Positions 53,226-64,000 of a stretch of DNA of 64,000 bases are shown in pieces (within the stretch, counting starts at the first letter, position 1; the number at the start of each line of letters is the position of its first letter). The DNA is from Atrichornis clamosus (Eukaryota > Chordata > Aves > Passeriformes > Menuridae): contig WBMZ01003304.1 of assembly GCA_013400975.1 (NCBI GenBank), forward strand, positions 124,001 to 188,000, in the 5' to 3' direction. The notes under the pieces are model-generated. The model ran no database searches and was not told where the DNA came from. It saw only the letters and a program-made list of their open reading frames with translations. The position numbers and the translations under genes were made by a program.

Positions 53226-56200
53226 GACTTTCTTTTCTTATTAGATGTTCCACTTTAAATCTATATTTATTGCCTTTCTGTGTGGTTGTTAATTCTACTT
53301 GGAGATTGTTGCTTGCTTTCATTGAATTGGAAAAATGATGTAAAAATCAGAAACATTAGGGACAAAGAACTTCTCTACCCTTTCCTTCTCTGGCCGCCTC
53401 CCACCTAGAGTGTTCTGTTCCAGTTTTCCTTTTGGCAATTCATCTTATCCTTGCGTTTTCCATCTATGTGCATAACCAAAATGTTCATCTTCGCCTCCTT
53501 GCTCCCAGTGCAGAATTTTTCTCCTTCCAGATCTTCTTTTAAACATTTTTGTCCAGCCTAAATACCATGAAAGTTGGCTTCCATTGCTTCCCATGGGAGG
53601 CTTCTTTTGTGGTTTCCTATTAGAAAGCATTTTATAGCCCTTATTTCCCATTTCATCATTTCACACCCATTTTTAGTAACCTGTATAGCTGTTGCCTCTT
53701 ATTTGGTGTTAACCTGTTAGTGCATTATGTTTTACTTTGTAAATGTTTGTCTTTTAACCCGATCACTGGTGTTATAAATTGCTGTCTATCATTAATACAT
53801 CTTAGGTTTTTTTTAATGGTAGTATTTTGAGAAAGCATTATAAACAACATGCTCTGTTTCAGACTCAGTGATATCAAATACAGTGTTGAGCATTTTCTTC
53901 TCAAACCCTTTTAGAGGTAATTTTTCAGTTTTCATGGTGCTGTCATTGATGCCAGCCGTGTCTCAGCCAGTCTTCCTTAGTGCAATGCATTGAAGAGAAT
54001 TGATTTGAACAGAATGATAGATGTAGTCTAAAAGTTACTTCAGGGAAACTTCTTAGGGTGATCTTACAGTATCAGAAGTATGTGAAACATGTTAGTGTGC
54101 CTTCAATTATAAGAGAATCCTGCCTTGGGATTCTTCTGAAGGACTTCTTCATTAGCCCTTGGAAGGGTGACTTGCTACTCCCTTGCAGGTAATCCTCTGT
54201 CTTGGGAAACTGGCCCTCTTAATTCTGTTCTGTGCAGTTTTCAGTTACATCTGTAGCTTACTTTACGTGTTTAAATATATATTCAGATAAAGTGATTTGA
54301 CATAGGCTGGAACTAATATTGCTGATGCTGAGTGTTCTTGACTCTTTGAAATTGTTGAAATGTGGGAGCATTCATCTCAGCACCTTTCCAAACTACTTCG
54401 TTGCTCAAATGTCAGAAATGTATTTTACATGGGCAGCAGAAGGTGCCTTCTGGTGAACCTTCTTCTTTCTTTATAATTTGAGCTAAGCAATTGCTCAGTG
54501 CCATTTGATGAAATTGTAGTGAATTATGTATTTTCAGGCCCAGCCATTTCATGAAGGAAAACAAGCTTTTAAAGTGAGCTGATAGGAGTGTGAGATGCAG
54601 TACAACAGCTGGGATTCATCCAAGAGAAGTAATGCAACATGCATCGAGGAGTAAGTGTAATGAGAAAGGTTTCTGAAAAGGAATTGCAAATTCCTGCCTA
54701 ATGCAAGGAGGCAGGAGAGAATCCTGACTCTCTTCTCATGGTGCTGTAGATACTAGCAGAGAAATTCACATACAGGTTTATGGGTCATCACTGCCTGTGG
54801 TGCTCTTGCTAAGTACCTTAATAGAACTGTGTTTGTGAAAGGATACAAGTTTAAATGCTCTAGTAAACTACAGAAAGATTTAAAAGGAGGAAAACGTGGG
54901 TGTTCTAACTACCTACAACTTTGGCACTCTGTCTGCTTGTTTAATTACTATAACACATTTGACGCAGTTGAAAACTTTTGAGTTAAAATCTTTGTGTGTA
55001 TTTTACATGGAATGGTGTCTTTTATATTTTCTCCTCTGGATTGATCAGTCATTTTTATTTAGGCTTTACTGCTGTAATACAGCTGTTGGTTATTTTTCTT
55101 TTTAATGCTTAGCCCTTGCCCAAGGTGCTTTAAGGGGAGGAGGAATAGATCAAAATAATAATTTTTCTTCTCCTAACATTAAGATAGGAGTTTTTAAATG
55201 ACTCAAGCCAATTTATTGCAGAGTAGATTCATTGCGGATACACTCAAAATCTATGGGATTGATTGACGATGCTGTTCTATCGACATGTCTGTTCCAAAAG
55301 AGAATGTGGGATAATAGGTTGAAGATTTGATGAATACCATTTTGTTTAGAGAAAATTATGTTTGGGTGCATTTAGTATATTTGTAATGTAGGAAGGACTT
55401 TGAAAGTTACCTTCAGAAAGTCACTTTAGAAAGGCTTCTATGGCTGATACCAAGCCTTGTGGTAGTGGAGGGTTTTGGCATTGCTCCAGTTCCAGGGAGA
55501 TCCCACTGCTGGAGAAACACAAGCAAAATACATCACTATGGGTTTTGTAGTCTGAAGGTGTAAAAAAATCCCAACAAACAGATCCCTGAACTTTAGTTTG
55601 AACTTGACTTGCATACAAGTTGTATATGCTCTTTTCAAATATTAGTGAGTTAAATTACCTTAATGAAAATGTTTATAATTTTTTAGATCTCTCTTTTATA
55701 GGCAGGCAACCTGGCTCACTCATTGCCCTTATGAAGTGGAAGGTGATACTTCCTTTCAAGGTCTTCCAAGTAATGTAATTGTTTTTGTAGGTTTTATGAA
55801 AGAATACCTTTTAAAATTAGTGGAATTTATGAAATCACATGGTATAATTCCTTACAATGCATGTGAACACCTAAAATTCACAGGAAAATAAGTTAATAGG
55901 TTCCTCTCACTATTGTTTTATTGAATTGATTCTTCTGTCTTTACTTTGAAGGCAAAAAGTGTATTAGATTGCATATTGGAAGTTGTCTTTGATCTTTTCT
56001 ACATTAGTTTTACTTACTGAAGCATGACGTCCCCAGGTTTAAATCTGAATTTAGAACAAAGGCATATTTGGAGTGAAACAAGTGAGACACAGAGGAAGGA
56101 AAACTTTATTTCCAATTCTGTCTTCTTTATGGTTTATGTATGGCAAAAATGAAAGGCATCTCCCAAATGAGACCTGTGTGAGATGTTTGTTCCAAGTGTT

Positions 56201-59054
56201 TCTTACACAGCTTGCTGATTTCATGATGTAGCCTTTCTGTCCCACAGGTTTGTGGCCTGGCATCCCATTCAGCTTGGTTAAGTTGACTCCAGCCTCTCTC
56301 TTGTGAACTGGGAGGAAACCTGTATGTGATGCCTGAGGGGATGGGAGAGAAGTAAGGACCAAGGGTTGTTGGCCCTTCCTTGGCCATCTGTTGGGCCACT
56401 TCCACTGTAGCCTTAAGAGTCCCTAAACCGGAGGTTACTCCAGCATCCAGACCTTGGTGACCGGTCAGGCTGGGCTGGGAAAACCTTGAGGTTGTGTTAT
56501 CAAGCAGAGAGCAAAACTCTTGCCCTATTTCTCATGCACCATCAATATGCATTCAGTAATATCCACGGCTTTGTCTCTGCTTCAGGTACATGGGAGAATA
56601 GATATTGCAGGATGAAACAGGGCTCTCCAGGAGAGAAAAATGTCAAGGCATTGTTTAGCCCCTGTGCCCCGCTTCCAGCAGTTATCATAACCTCATTTAT
56701 TTTCCTCTCACCTCTGATATGGGGACTGCAGTTTTCTGTGCTGAATGAAATTATGACTATTGCTTTGATTATTCTACTTGGGTACTGCCATGAGTACTGT
56801 ACACGCAGGTGCCAATTTTTTTCAGTTGGAGAATTGAATTCAGAGGTTGATATTGATGCAGGTAAACACCTACAAATTTCAGTACAAAATACAAGACTCC
56901 TAGAGTTCTAGTTAGTTGCTTTTGGTGAATTAAAATAAATTCATATTCTCTTATTAAAAGCCCAGAGAAGAAACTGAAATGCAACTCTGTATGCATGATT
57001 CTTTTTTCAAATGAAGGCTAAGAAAATCCCAATTGATACATATAAGACATAGCTGTTTAATTTATTGCTCAAGCATATGCAAAAAAGGCATTAATTTTCA
57101 GTAATATAAAATTCTCGATATGTAGTGCCTGGAGCTATGGTTTTGAACCTAAATTGCATGTATTTACTAAGCCATATAGCTCTGCAATGTGGAAAATGGA
57201 AGTGCATTTCAAATGTGTGCAGGGATGGCTATTACTAAAACCAGTTGCAATTTATAAGTGAGAAAAATAAAGCTTCAGATGGCAGATGAAGAGACACCTT
57301 TATTGACTCCATATGCTTGACTGCATGAGGTGCGTTCCTGAAAATGGGGAAGCAAGTGCCATATTTTAAGGAATTTCAGAAGTCGAGCATCAAGGGGTAA
57401 TAGAGTTGACCTCTAATTTCAAAAATCACAGGCTAACGTTTGAGAACATTTCACTTCCAAACTTTATTTAAAGCTCTGCTTAGCACTCAGTTTTATGACA
57501 GTAAGGATTTTTGGCTGGGAGGCACATCAGTTATACTGTTACCTACCAGACTTTTTCACTTTAACAGCAGACACCAATGGCCTCTAGGAATGAAATGCTG
57601 CTTCTTACAGACTATGCAGAGGTGTGGCTGGACTGGCCTTCAGTCCTTGGTTTCAAAAGTGTATTTTTGCATTCTCTGTTCTTTTTGCCTTGAACAAAGT
57701 ACAATTTAATTGGTTGCTTTATTTCTAAGAGGAGATTTTTTTCATTCATAAAGGTTCATTGCCTCCTTGGTGTTAAAATATTTTAACTGGCATTTTTCTA
57801 TCTGCCACTTCCTACAGTGTCCATTATCCATTGCAGCTGTATGTTATCTAAAGGCTGAGCCTTGGAATTCTCAGTAGGCAGTTCTCAGCATGGGTGCTGC
57901 TCACCTTACAAAGGTGTGAAGGAAATACAGGGTTTGGATGGATATTTAGTGCGGAATTCATTCCACTCTCTGTTCCCTCCACCTAGAAGTAAAGATTCAA
58001 TATGAACACAGTGTTACTTTTCCCAAGATGATTGAACTTTTGCTTTCAATATAGATGTGTAAATTTTTAGAAAAGGAAAAGTTAAAAATATTTGTTTACC
58101 CATTAGATGAGAAGTTTAAGCACAGGTGAGGTAAAACTATGACTTTCACCTGCACTTAACTTGACTGTGTTCTTGCATGTCTGTTTCTTTTGGTATGAAT
58201 AGAAAGGTTTTGTGAGTATGGTAGCTGGCACCAGTAAGATACAGGAACACAGTTAAGCATCCCCTTGCATGTTGCAGGGGATTATTAGTGTAAAAAACTA
58301 CCCATTATCCTTTATAAAAAATGAAGGGAAGAATTTAAATTTGTTTTCTGTAAAGCAATTTTCTTTTAGTTGTTTGTAAATATCCATATCTGCATTCTGA
58401 GTATGGAATTTGAGCCTTATTTATACATAAATTTGTACAGGAGCAAAAGATACTTTTAGCATCTGGACTCTTAAAGTGACAGGTTTAAAGATGCTTAGAT
58501 ACACTGTGGATGAATAAAGCTTCTATTTAAAAAAATACAGCATAGGTATAAAAAGCAAATATGGGACAAGATTTCTAGGTAGGCATACTATGTTTTGTTA
58601 AACTAGACTGGTATGCCTGGGAAAATTAACAAGGTTCTGGGCAGCCAAACTTCTTTTGAGTTCTGAAAAAGAAACAGCATATTTCAAAGCTAAATAGAAC
58701 TTCAGAGCAATTAACAGTTTGTTTAAAATCAGTTAGGATTGTTAGAGGTTTGTCCATCAAGTATAAAACATTAAGTGAGCAAGTCCAGTACTTGAAGTCA
58801 TGGACAGATCTCATATATAGTACTTAGTTGTTTTGTTTTTTTCATGTGCAATTGTCTTGAACAGATTCCTGGACTATTCTGTGTTTTTAGCAGTCTTCTC
58901 TTGTGCTTGATAGTGCTTAAAAGCTGGAGTACTGTTTCTAGGCCTGCTTGTACTCATTTCAGATTTGTAGGAAAGAAGGAGTTAATTCTAAAATACAAAG
59001 TGATTAGTGGCAAAGTCAAGAAGTTTCTTCTACGGAATTAACGCCTTTGTCAAA
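53226..59054. other. Intron sequence without genes
   Basis: AT-rich unique sequence. The 141-codon plus frame at 56486-56911 has hydrophobic stretches but no family resemblance and no flanking splice pattern I trust. Confidence 0.65.
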
Positions 59055-59106
59055 TGGCACTTTTATTTACAGGCAGGTTATGGCACTTTTATCTACAGAC
59101 AGGCTA
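59055..59106. repeat. Tandem duplication, 26-bp unit, two copies
   Basis: The unit at 59055-59080, beginning TGGCACTTTTATTTACAGGC, is repeated directly at 59081-59106 with three mismatches. The copies abut exactly. Confidence 0.9.
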
Positions 59107-60009
59107 TTTGGACAATTCAAATAAACTTGAAACAGTGCTGATACTTAAGCACCACAAATTGGAGATTGGAAAATAAGCAGAGAGAAGGCACAGTTTTCAT
59201 GCTAAGGTTCCTACTCTGCTCTACTGCTGAGGAAATGAGCTGCCACATCTGCTGTACTGTGACAAGATCTGGACAGGATATGTCCAGAAGACTGTGTGGG
59301 AATAGAATACAGGCAGATGATGGAATTGTTTGAGCTGTAGGCTATCTATGCTGTCACATTTAATGGCATACATTCAGCATCATCACAAGCAATAGTGAGG
59401 CAGAACACAAGTATGTGAAGCAGTGGGTTTTTTTCCCCTTTTCAAAAATTAATTTCTTGTATTTATTAATTAGACTGGTGCAGAAACACAGATTTTGCCG
59501 ATGTGGGTATAGCAGCAGTGCCAAGAACATGGCAATTTAAGTATTTTTCAGTTTAGCACTGCTTACCCAAACCTCAATAAAAGAAGACACTAGAAATGAA
59601 AGCAGAATTATTCATGGTAGATGTTTTTGCAGCAACCAAAGTTAGCAATATCAGTATAGCTGATTTGATTTCTCTTTACATAAAAAGTTACTGTTGTTTT
59701 GGATCTGGATGCCAGTTTTGATTTAATTTTTTTTCCAGTGACTTTATATTGACGTTTGGATTGATTCTAGCTATCAATTTCAGACAGATTAATTTATGAA
59801 TAATTTTTAAAAATATAAAAATAGTTGCTAATTCTTTTAACTCTTTGAAACTGGTAACCCAGAATAGCCCTTCTGTAGCAGCCTCCCTTTGGACTGTAAC
59901 TGGTTCTATAGGTTTTCTCTTCCTCCAAAATTTGTACCACTTCAGCTTTGAGTTTTATAATACCTAGTGTCTTCAGCAATCTGTTTATGACTGAGATTCA
60001 CAGAGGTCC

Positions 60010-60125
60010 TGTGTATTCTTTGACCTCAGTGCCTTCATCTATAGAACAAGAAGAAGAGTGCTTAGTTACTGCTGGGAATGTATAAATACTTCTAAAGGTT
60101 ACAAGTTCTCTCAAAGTGCTTTGTA
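60010..60125 (+). mobile_element. Possible ancient MIR-like relic
   Basis: CTTTGACCTCAGTGCCTTCA then TCTATAGAACAAGAAGA and, later, TATAAATACTTCTAAAGG weakly follow the MIR core and tail. Too diverged for confidence by eye. Confidence 0.38.
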
Positions 60126-63100
60126 TTTCTGCTGATTTCATGTTAAGTAGAAAACTGTGTATATGTGTAGTGGTGGCAGTGGGGGGAGTTCAATCATCAG
60201 ATGTCAAGTTTTGTTTTATTTCTGTAATGATTTGTGCAGTTGTTAATCGGCAGCTGACTCCTCAGAGGGAACTTCAGGGAGATCGTGTATTTAGAAGCAA
60301 TCTGGCTTCTAGTATTTTTCTCTCCATTGTAGTTTTCTCCCTTTGTTCTTTTGTTCTCTATTATGAAGGACATTTGCATGAAAATAAGATTTTTGTTTCT
60401 TAAGAGTTCAACTGCTCCTGCTGCTTGTTCCCCACCTGGCCATAATCCTCCGTTTGTGACATCTCAATTGGTGGCTGTGCAAATGATTATGATGTCAAAG
60501 ACAGGATTATGACTTCAGGTGAGAAACAAACAGCAGGAACTGGTGAACTCAGGAGAAATGCACATCTAGATTTTTCTCTAACCATTTTTATGCTAAAAGC
60601 ACAAGGAAAATGCAGACAATATATTATGTATGCATATATAAAATAACTGATGTATAAGCAAATTGTATCATACCAGTGAGTAAAATAACAAATCTATTCT
60701 TTAAATTGCTTCAACTATTCTTATTCTCTAGTTTCATCTACAGAAAATTGCAATAGTAGAATAGTATCCAAAGACATTGTGATTAAAACATAGTTACTTG
60801 GTTTCACCATGCTAAAACTCTTGTGAGAAACTTGTTCTGTTGTAGCATGAAGTCCTTAATTTGATTATAATAAAGTTTGATGAAAAACACAGAATCAGAC
60901 CCAAACTGTGGACTGTTAATGAGTTAACAAGGCTCCCTGATGACAGTGTAGTTTTGGACCAGATCAAGCTGCTTTATAATATAATGGGAGGTTCTTGAAT
61001 TTGTCTGAGTCCTTCTGCTTGTTTTTTTCCCCTCCTGTTTAATATTGTATTTCCTTTTTGTTCCTGAGGAACCCCACTGCCTCCAAAAACTAACGCCCTA
61101 AGGGGATTTTGCACAGTATCTCCTTTTGAAAATCCTTGTCTGCAGTTGGAAGTCCTATGACAGTAAATACCTTGTACGGCTCTGCAATCATTAGGGAATT
61201 AGCTTCTATGCTTCTGCTGTTGGAGTTGTTACAGGCATAGTTGCCATTTCTGCTAGCTGATGCTAAGGTCATCACATTGATTGACAATTTTGGGTTAGGA
61301 AATATCTTCCCTTGTGCATTATTTCAAGAATACCTACTTAGAGATGCATTGTCTTTTTCTTTAGAGGTATTTGGCCTTTTTTTGGGTGTAGTTTGTGAAA
61401 TGGAAGAAACTTCGTTATCCTATAAGCCTTACTGTCCTGTGTCAGGATGGCTGGATGAAAGTTGAAGGGAAAAGAGGAGTTAATAATCACAGAAATAAAG
61501 ACATGAAAAATCATCCAATCCACAATTTTGGTATTTGAAGTACTCCCAGCTTCAAAGAAAGCATATGGAGTGTTTTTGTTGCTTTTTTTTTTCCAAACAG
61601 AATTGAAGTAGTTATCTTCAGGAACCCAGTAATTAAAATTAGAAAGTTGGTAACATTTTTATTGCAGGCAATTCTAGTGGTGAGATTAACATTAGATAAT
61701 CTTATCATGAAATAACCAGGCACCCTGTGATGATCTGACACATGAGAGGCTGCACAGAGCTTCTGGTCCCCCAAGGGCTGTGATTGTTTTATGGTTTTAT
61801 CTTATGATAACTGTGCTTTGGTTTTGCCCTTTTCTAAGAGTTTCATACGGTACACATTTCCTCCCACCCTCCTGTAAATTTGTAATTTAACACTACTCTA
61901 GGAAATGGCAAATCAGCATGAAACTATTAATCTTATCTCGTATCATGAGACAGACACTGATCCAAGAGATCTGATTACTTTGCTTCTGGTCATTATCCAG
62001 ATTGAAAGCTGGGCTTGGACGTTTGTATCATCAACAGTTCTGTCATCAGAAAGCAAAAGATTTCAAAAACAAGGGGAAATTCTGTAATCAATCCAGTTTA
62101 ACATTTCACGCCAAAAATGCAGTGAGGGACCAAACTCCTTTTAGTCACCACTTGGTGATCTGTTCCGATATTAAAGCCCTCATTTCTGCCCTGTGTCTAC
62201 AGCTTCTTTTCCTGGGCATTTAAAGCATAATAAAGGACTTGAATGTCAGGCATGAAGATTTTAAATAATCTGTAGTGATTTTAATGAGTTCAGTCACAAT
62301 TGCCACAGGTTTGTCGTGCTTCATAAGTATTTCTGAGATGGAGTTTGCAGTCACACTATCTCCTGCCAAGTTGCTTTTTGGTCTTTTTTAGAAGGACGGA
62401 AACTGGCTCCTGTTCAGTCCTGCAGAACTGAGTCTGTTTTAGCTTGAACTCCTCTGGAAATAACTCGCTGCATCCCCTCCCTTCCAATGAATATATTGTG
62501 AACAAGAAATTCAGTTTTAATTTGTATTACAGTTCAGCTAATTAAAGAAAACTCATTTTAAATACCTGACTGAACCAATGTGATTTGGATTTCTTCTTTT
62601 CTTTACTCTTAGCTCTTCATCCTTTCTTTTCCCTCCCACTCAGTTCTTCCAAATACTTGCAACTTCTTGTCTCCTCTCCCATCAAGTTAGAGACACTTCA
62701 AAAGATGCACTTATTTAATATGTAATTGTGAGGGAGGCTCAATCTTGTTTTTTACTTCTCCAGTAGGATAAAGCTTTCTGCTCTACAACAACATTTGGAA
62801 ATATTTTTTCTTCCCCCCCCCATTTACAAATCTCAAGGGACTTTACAGATACGGGTGCATGTGGTGAGAATTTCTTCTCTGCTCAACTGGATGGTTCAAA
62901 CCGTTCCTGGAGGGAGTGAATTTTACTGTTGACCTAATTCTGCTCCCGTTAAAGTTGGCACTGAGTGGTTTTAGAGATTTTCAGCCTCAAAGTGTTACTA
63001 TTCTTTGTTGAATCCAGAGTTTAAGGAGCAGAGCTGAAGTGCAGCTCTTTCAGATGGAATAAGAAAGGCTTAAGCCTGGTAATCAGAATACATTTATTAA

Positions 63101-64000
63101 CTAACTCTATCCAAAGAAGTGGCCTGGGAACCCAGATAGAGGGTTCAACTTTGCATTAGAATTTTGTCAGAACTTCAAATATTCATACCTTTTGGTGGTG
63201 TGGCCTGTCTCCACTTTCAGCATCATGGGCTGTTTCTGCTTTCAGCATTTGTGCAGACTTACTGTACAGATTGAGTTCACAAAATGGAGAATGATAAACC
63301 AGAGCAAAGGTAAAATATAAAAACACAAACTTCTATGGTTTAACCTAGGAAGAAAAATTCCATCAAAAATGGGTTCCCTACTTCAGAATGACTAATGTCA
63401 AATTTTCATTGTCATATATCTGCTACATTAATTGCTATCAAGTGGAGAAGAGATTTTTTTTTTTTTTAAATGTGTGCCTGTTAGGGTACTGGTTGGAAAG
63501 AGCACAGAAGACGTATGCAGTGCCTGCTAGTCACAACAGAACTCTTAAATTGGCACAACAGAACAAAGTAATGGTTTTCCATTGATAGGAAGGTCCATGT
63601 CTCCAGTTTGGAAAGACTGTAACTTAGGGGTTCACAGTTGGGAACTGTTCTTCTGTGTCCCTGTCCCACAGCTTGTAAGCAGGGCACAGTGTTTTGCTAA
63701 CTATTAACGTAAGACTGTGAACACATATTTAATTCCTTTCCATATTTGTGTGTGCTTATGACTAAGGCCCAACTTTGTGCCAGGATTTCTTTTCCTCAGG
63801 CCCTTGCAAGTGCTGAGACTTAGAGAGCTTTACTCAACTGGGGTCATTTTAATGAACCTGTGGGTGGGTTTTGCTTAGTCTGTCTGTCCAGACTGCAGTG
63901 TCTTGTGGTGAAGGCGATTGTCTCAAAAGACACTGCTGCCCTGGAGTAGTGAAGGGCCTTTCAATTTATTCTTGGTCATGCCTTTTTAACTTAATGTTCT
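60126..64000. other. Intron sequence without genes
   Basis: AT-rich unique sequence to the window edge, with a C9 run at 62.8 kb and a T14 run at 63.45 kb. Nothing else recognised. Confidence 0.65.
62813..62821. repeat. Poly-C run (9 C) after a T-rich stretch
   Basis: Pure C run, rare in this AT-rich window; prone to sequencing length error. Confidence 0.75.

Noticed and set aside
56486..56911. 141-codon plus-strand frame with hydrophobic stretches, possible membrane protein
   Set aside because: Hydrophobic runs arise from T-rich codons; no known family and no flanking exon structure.

Overview
This 64 kb window looks like intronic nuclear DNA of a bird, probably from the Neoaves. Three things point that way: AT-rich vertebrate-type sequence with almost no CpG outside two small patches, very low repeat content, and the two clearest transposons being CR1 LINE copies of avian type. 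No bacterial operon, phage, CRISPR array, rRNA or tRNA gene was seen. Almost every open reading frame longer than 60 codons is chance.

One coding segment can be supported: a 120-bp, phase-0 internal exon at 29508-29627 on the plus strand. It has a CAG-type acceptor and an AAG/GTAAGC donor. Its 40 codons form an amphipathic, Glu/Gln/Lys/Leu-rich helix that closely matches my recollection of the central coiled coil of hinderin (KIAA1328), an SMC3-binding protein. The rest of the window is then read as parts of two very large introns: at least 29.5 kb upstream and at least 34 kb downstream. From general knowledge, KIAA1328 lies on human 18q12 beside TPGS2 and CELF4, a block I recall as Z-linked in chicken. 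Z linkage here is inference only.

Layout. 1-6.7 kb is unique AT-rich intron with a near-perfect hairpin at 2.8 kb. 6.7-7.0 kb is a truncated CR1 3' end that still keeps an open C-terminal ORF2 frame. 10.4-10.5 kb is a GC-rich patch with a CTCF-like motif. 13.4-13.6 kb is an old MIR-like relic. 18.4 kb has a short tandem duplication beside a composite hairpin. 20.8-20.9 kb is a very dense CpG patch. 25.3 kb is another MIR-like relic. 28.4-28.9 kb is a possible conserved noncoding block just before the exon at 29.5 kb. 34.7 and 43.7 kb hold MIR-like relics. 37.7-38.9 kb is a longer, badly decayed CR1 copy containing the window's one ambiguous base. 47.0-53.2 kb contains several stretches with the look of conserved noncoding or enhancer DNA, plus an A/C-rich tract and a Z-DNA-prone palindrome. 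59.06 kb has a 26-bp tandem duplication and 60.0 kb a weak MIR-like relic.

I found no convincing new molecular system. The best leads are the triple-CAG acceptor with a poly-T tract behind the donor, the isolated CpG patch, the CTCF-like motif, the hairpins, and the noncoding blocks between 47 and 53 kb, which could act as regulatory DNA for the host gene or its neighbours.
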